64,000 nt of DNA from Aquisphaera giovannonii (GTDB lineage Bacteria; Planctomycetota; Planctomycetia; Isosphaerales; Isosphaeraceae): contig NZ_CP042997.1 of the NCBI RefSeq assembly GCF_008087625.1, positions 62,001-126,000 of the forward strand, written 5' to 3'. The translations under genes were made by a program, and so were the position numbers. A model generated the notes under the pieces. It searched no databases, was not told the DNA's origin, and worked only from the letters and a program-made list of their open reading frames with translations. Shown here in pieces: positions 58,353 through 64,000 of this stretch (position 1 is the first letter of the stretch; every line of letters starts with the position of its first letter).

Positions 58353-60113
58353 TCATCCGGCGCGGCCCGGTCCGCTCTCGGCCTCGTCGGGGAGGCCGGC
58401 CGGCTCCGGGTGCTGGTGGCCGTTCGCGTCGTGGGTGGGCTCGCGGCGGTCGTCGCCGACCAGGGCGATGCGGCGGCGGGGGAGGTAGAGGCCGCCCTCC
58501 AGGTCCTGGAGGAAGGCGAGCAGGCCCTCGCGGACGCGGCAGCGGAGGTTCCAGCTCGAGGTCGGGTCCGCGGCGCTGCAGAGGCCGCGGAGCTCCACCA
58601 CGCCCTCCTTGCACTCGGTCACCTGGAAGATCGGCGGCACGGAGCGGTCCCACTCCTCCGACGCCTCCATCAGGCGCTCGAACTCCTCGCGGACGGCCTG
58701 GGCGTCCACGCGGTAGTCGGCGTAGATCGTCAGGGGCAGCATCAACTGCTGCGAGCGCCGGGACCAGTTCTGGATCGGCTTGTCGAGGAAGTGGGCGATC
58801 GGCACGACTAGGCGGCGGCGGTCCCAGGTCCGGATGACCAGGTAGGTGAGGGTGATCTCCTCGACCCAGCCGAAGTCCTCCTCGAAGATGATGGCGTCGC
58901 CGGACTTCACCGGCTGCGTCAGCGCCAGCAGGATGCCGGCGAAGACGTTGCCCAGGACCCGCTGGGCCGCCACGCCGAGGATCAGCCCCGCGACGCCCGC
59001 GGAGGCCAGCATCATCACGCCGACCTGGCGGAACCACTCGAAGCGGGTGAGGATGAACAGCGTCCCGGCGACGAGGACCGCGAACGTGAGGATGTGCCGG
59101 ACCACCTCGATCCGGGTGATCAGCACGTTCGCCTCGTCGTTGTTGAACCCCGAATAGCGGTTGAGGATCCGCGCCGAGATGTAGGTGATCAGCCGCTGCA
59201 GGAACCAGATCAGCGACGCGACGAGGACGGCTATGTACAGGGGCTCGATCAGGCTGACGATCGGCCCGGCGAGGCCCAGGATCTTGCGGCTCAGGAAGTA
59301 GAAGGTCCAGAGGCCCAGCGCCAGCGAGCCGGGGCCCTCCAGCGCCTCGGCCACGGTGCGGACCCACGGCCACTCCGGGCGATTCAGGAGGTCCAGGCCC
59401 TTCTGGGTCAGCCAGCCGAGCAGGGTGCCGGTGGCCAGCAGGACCGCGAAGCCGAGCCACTGCCAGAGGCGGATCTTGAGGAACCTCGTGCGCTTGAGGA
59501 CCTCGGGGATGTAGCCCTCGACCCAGCTCTCGCCGAACTCCTCGTGCAGGATGGGGATGTGCTTGACCGTCTGGGGCGAGAAGACCCAGGCCGAGGGCCC
59601 GTCCTTCGGCTTGACCCGCTCCAGTCGGACCTCGTAATCGACGTCGCCGATGTAGAGGGTGCCCAGCCGCAGGCTCGATTGCGGGCCCTCGCGCCCCTCG
59701 GCCTGCTTCTTGATGCTGGCCTCGTCGAGCTGGCCGTCGGGCCGGTCGGGCACCTCGTCCCAGCGGAACCAGACCTGGCGATCCATCACCTCCTTGAGCT
59801 GCCGGGCCAGCGACGCCCCCTCCTCGGCCTGGCGTCCCGGGGCGATCCCGTTGAGGTCCAGCGCGTGGGCCGCCGACGCGTAATCGCCCTCCTCGCACGA
59901 GAAGATGAAGTGCTCGAGCGTCGCCTGCGGCGTCCCCAGGTCCAGCCCATCGCGCCTCGGCAGGCCGGCGTTCAGGCGGTCGATCGGGATGGCATCCTTC
60001 TCGGGCTCGGCCCCCGCCGCGGGCGTGACCGCCGCGAGGAACGTCCCGATCAGGGCGGCCAGGCGGACGCTCGGGGCCGGCACGCGACGCGCAAGATGCG
60101 ATGGATCGGGCAT
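58353..60113 (-). CDS. MscS-family mechanosensitive channel with extended N-terminus
   Basis: 586 aa from ATG 60113. Signal peptide (LAALIGTFLAAVTPAAG), a soluble periplasmic region of about 170 residues, then helices from about 205 onward. The pore-lining block MLASAGVAGLILGVAAQRVL leads to the beta domain (PVKSGDAIIFEEDFGWVEEI; YLVIRTWDRRRLVVPIAHF) and an alpha/beta cytoplasmic end. The channel opens under membrane tension to release solutes on osmotic downshock. Divergent from the ArsR gene. Homologues with such long N-termini are common in planctomycetes. Confidence 0.9.
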   Translation of the reverse strand: MPDPSHLARRVPAPSVRLAALIGTFLAAVTPAAGAEPEKDAIPIDRLNAGLPRRDGLDLGTPQATLEHFIFSCEEGDYASAAHALDLNGIAPGRQAEEGASLARQLKEVMDRQVWFRWDEVPDRPDGQLDEASIKKQAEGREGPQSSLRLGTLYIGDVDYEVRLERVKPKDGPSAWVFSPQTVKHIPILHEEFGESWVEGYIPEVLKRTRFLKIRLWQWLGFAVLLATGTLLGWLTQKGLDLLNRPEWPWVRTVAEALEGPGSLALGLWTFYFLSRKILGLAGPIVSLIEPLYIAVLVASLIWFLQRLITYISARILNRYSGFNNDEANVLITRIEVVRHILTFAVLVAGTLFILTRFEWFRQVGVMMLASAGVAGLILGVAAQRVLGNVFAGILLALTQPVKSGDAIIFEEDFGWVEEITLTYLVIRTWDRRRLVVPIAHFLDKPIQNWSRRSQQLMLPLTIYADYRVDAQAVREEFERLMEASEEWDRSVPPIFQVTECKEGVVELRGLCSAADPTSSWNLRCRVREGLLAFLQDLEGGLYLPRRRIALVGDDRREPTHDANGHQHPEPAGLPDEAESGPGRAG

Positions 60114-60224
60114 GACCTGCGCTACATCCCTGCTGGAGGCATCGTCCGGGGAAGTATGACCGAATGTGCACGCCCCGTGCCAAGGGCGGTCGTAACCGCG
60201 AGAGGCTCATCACGCGCAAGCCGC

Positions 60225-60253
60225 TTGACAATTTATAGCCCGTCGGCTATGGT
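60225..60253 (+). promoter_or_regulatory. Sigma70-type promoter of the ArsR-SRPBCC unit
   Basis: TTGACA (60225-60230), a 17-bp spacer, and TATGGT (60248-60253). Transcription would begin near 60260, the A of the first ATG, so the message may be leaderless. Confidence 0.7.
60235..60250. promoter_or_regulatory. Palindromic operator overlapping the ArsR promoter
   Basis: ATAGCC-CGTC-GGCTAT is a perfect 6-4-6 inverted repeat covering the spacer and the start of the -10 box. It is a likely binding site for the ArsR-type repressor encoded 10 bp downstream (autoregulation). Binding is inference. Confidence 0.7.
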
Positions 60254-60259
60254 TCCGCC

Positions 60260-60580
60260 ATGCAGGCGGTTGTTGACGAGGTCTTCAGGGCCCTGTCCGA
60301 TCCGACTCGCCGGGCGATCTTCGAGCACCTGGCCCGCGAGGGGGAGCAGTCGGTGCGCGCGCTGACGGACCGCGCCGGGGTGTCGCAGCCGACGGTCTCG
60401 AAGCACCTCGGGGTGCTCAAGCAGGCCCGGCTGGTCCGCGACCGGCCGGAGGGGCGGCAGACGTATTACCGGGCCGACCGGGACGGGCTGGCCCCCTTGA
60501 TCGACTGGATGAAGCACTACGCCGCCTTCTGGGCGGAGCACATCGATCGCCTCGAGCGATTGCTGGAGAAGATGGAATGA
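60260..60580 (+). CDS. ArsR-family transcriptional regulator
   Basis: 106 aa from ATG 60260. Winged-helix pattern: VFRALSDPTRRAIFEHLARE, VRALTDRAGVSQPTVSKHLG (recognition helix) and RLVRDRPEGRQTYYRAD (wing). The metal-binding ELCVCDL motif is absent, so it is a non-metal ArsR type of the kind commonly paired with SRPBCC/AHSA1 proteins. Its last codon overlaps the next start (ATGA). It probably represses its own promoter through the palindrome. Confidence 0.9.
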   Translation: MQAVVDEVFRALSDPTRRAIFEHLAREGEQSVRALTDRAGVSQPTVSKHLGVLKQARLVRDRPEGRQTYYRADRDGLAPLIDWMKHYAAFWAEHIDRLERLLEKME

Positions 60581-61026
60581 CGCCTCCCGCCGACGGAACG
60601 GAACGATCGCAGGCCGAATCGCTGTCCTTCGACTGGGACCTGCCGCATCCGCCGGAGAAGGTCTGGCGGGCGCTCACCGACCCGGCGCTGCTGGCGGAGT
60701 GGCTGCTGCCGGTCGCCGGCCTGGAGCTCGAGCCGGGGGCCGCCTTCTCGTTCGAGGCGCCGGCGCAGCCCGGCTGGGACGGCGTGGTGAAGTGCCGGGT
60801 CCTCGAGGTCGAGGAGCCGAGGCGGCTCCGCTATGCGTGGGTCGTCGGCGACATGGAGCTGGACACGGTCGTGGCCTTCACGCTCACGCCCGTCGCGTCG
60901 GGCACGCGGCTCTCGCTCGTCCACTCGGGCTTCCGGCCGGACCAGAAGCGGAACCTCGGCGGCGCCCGCTACGGCTGGACCATGATGGGCGGCAGGCTGG
61001 CGGAGGTGCTCGCGGGGATTTCGTGA
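60577..61026 (+). CDS. SRPBCC/AHSA1-like domain protein
   Basis: 149 aa; ATG 60577 overlaps the ArsR stop. The START/Bet v1-like fold is shown by FDWDLPHPPEKVWRALTDPA, LLAEWLLPV, RLRYAWVVGD and TRLSLVHSGF. Such proteins bind hydrophobic ligands; ArsR-AHSA1 pairs are common, but the ligand is unknown. No enzyme motif. Confidence 0.85.
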   Translation: MTPPADGTERSQAESLSFDWDLPHPPEKVWRALTDPALLAEWLLPVAGLELEPGAAFSFEAPAQPGWDGVVKCRVLEVEEPRRLRYAWVVGDMELDTVVAFTLTPVASGTRLSLVHSGFRPDQKRNLGGARYGWTMMGGRLAEVLAGIS

Positions 61027-61107
61027 GCGAGAGCGAGATGCTTCCACCTTGGTCTGCTTGAGACTCCATCCCGCTCGGCCCTGGCAAGGGAGATGCGAAA
61101 TCCGGCT

Positions 61108-61199
61108 CTCCCCCTTACCAAGGGGGAGTCGGAGGGGGTGGATGGTGCGGGCCGATGCGGTCGAAGACACCCCCCTATATCCCCCCTTCATAAGGGGGG
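61108..61199. repeat. Pair of C/G hairpins after the ArsR-SRPBCC unit
   Basis: Hairpin 1: CTCCCCCTT-ACC-AAGGGGGAG (61108-61128, 9-bp stem). Hairpin 2: CCCCCCTT-CAT-AAGGGGGG (61181-61199, 8-bp stem). Both could terminate transcription of the upstream pair, and both resemble a hairpin at 28153-28173. Text around them (CGGATCCGG, GAGGGGG) suggests a dispersed palindromic family rather than simple terminators. Confidence 0.6.
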
Positions 61200-61337
61200 A
61201 AGCGGATCCGGCTTGCTCCCTTGTCGAGTGAGAGTCCGAGGGGGATCGCCGCGGGGCCACGGGCCCACGGCTGATGATGAGCGGCGCAGGTTTCCCCGAC
61301 CGCTTCGTGCCGGTCTCTACCTTTCCATGGAGATCCC

Positions 61338-61571
61338 ATGAACTGGAGTGAATGGATTCGACAGTCCCACCGCTGGGTTTCCCTCGCCTTCACGGTGGGC
61401 GTCCTCGCCAACGTCGTGGCCATGATGAAGGGGCAGCCGCCCGCCTGGGTGGGCTTGCTGGCGCTGGTGCCGCTCATCCTGCTGCTTTTCAGCGGGCTTT
61501 ACCTGTTCGTGCTGCCGTACGCCGCCGGGCGGCGCGGCGGGAGGCGTACGGATTCCACCCGCGCAAGCTGA
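61338..61571 (+). CDS. Small membrane protein (two TM segments)
   Basis: 77 aa from ATG 61338 (GGAG upstream). Hydrophobic segments are at about 14-32 and 37-62 ([20 protein letters not shown]); a basic tail follows. No family recognised. It lies 12 bp before the uvrA-like gene and may be co-transcribed. Confidence 0.7.
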   Translation: MNWSEWIRQSHRWVSLAFTVGVLANVVAMMKGQPPAWVGLLALVPLILLLFSGLYLFVLPYAAGRRGGRRTDSTRAS

Positions 61572-61583
61572 GAGATCGCGAAC

Positions 61584-64000
<2,417 letters not shown>

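Overview
This 64-kb window is high-GC bacterial chromosome. It most resembles a planctomycete of the Isosphaeraceae type. The evidence is protein signatures: N-terminal LExLExRxLL secretion motifs, PEP-CTERM tails, DUF1842/DUF1737 proteins, IPT/TIG surface proteins, very large PAS hybrid kinases and planctomycete-style di-haem cytochromes. The family-level assignment is inference; no rRNA or tRNA gene was seen.

Layout. 1-6.5 kb: a partial secreted IPT/TIG protein, two small DUF proteins, a frameshifted O-methyltransferase and a hybrid histidine kinase. 7-9 kb: an SGNH hydrolase fused to a sialidase-like propeller. 9-14.2 kb: a minus-strand RiPP locus with a Cys-rich precursor, a LanKC/LanL-type lanthionine synthetase, a RibF-like nucleotidyltransferase homologue and a papain/C39-like cysteine protease. 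14.7-17.6 kb: a PEP-CTERM protein and an ISKra4-like insertion sequence with intact terminal repeats but a frameshifted transposase. 17.7-20 kb: hybrid-cluster protein divergent from a Crp/Fnr regulator, with an FNR-type palindrome between them. 20-25 kb: a four-gene sugar-nucleotide/glycosyltransferase operon. 25-28 kb: a Tat-exported aldo/keto reductase-ferredoxin and a secreted OsmC-like protein. 28.2-30.6 kb: a second copy of the first IPT/TIG gene, identical to about 99% over 1,555 bp but with a different C-terminus. 31-36 kb: a response regulator and a 1,193-residue hybrid kinase. 36-41 kb: a reductase/epimerase, an arylsulfotransferase-like secreted protein and secreted or membrane proteins. 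41-45 kb: an alpha-glucan pair (trehalohydrolase and debranching enzyme). 45-49 kb: a frameshifted di-haem cytochrome, a PQQ-propeller fragment and a PEP-CTERM protein. 50.8-53.1 kb: a second RiPP locus that looks like a graspetide cassette (66-residue precursor, MvdD-like ATP-grasp ligase, SAM methyltransferase). 53-64 kb: TPR protein, FMN reductase, YcaQ-like glycosylase, fatty acid hydroxylase, MscS channel, an ArsR/SRPBCC pair under a palindromic promoter, and a short UvrA running off the end.

The most interesting content is the two compact RiPP loci. The first pairs a LanL-like synthetase with a RibF-like protein and a stand-alone cysteine protease. The second is a minimal graspetide cassette. 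Also notable are a dispersed repeat built from four tetraloop hairpins (two copies) and the two 1.55-kb direct repeats that bracket a 29-kb segment containing the first RiPP locus. Several genes carry single-base frameshifts in homopolymer runs, which could be real decay or consensus errors.
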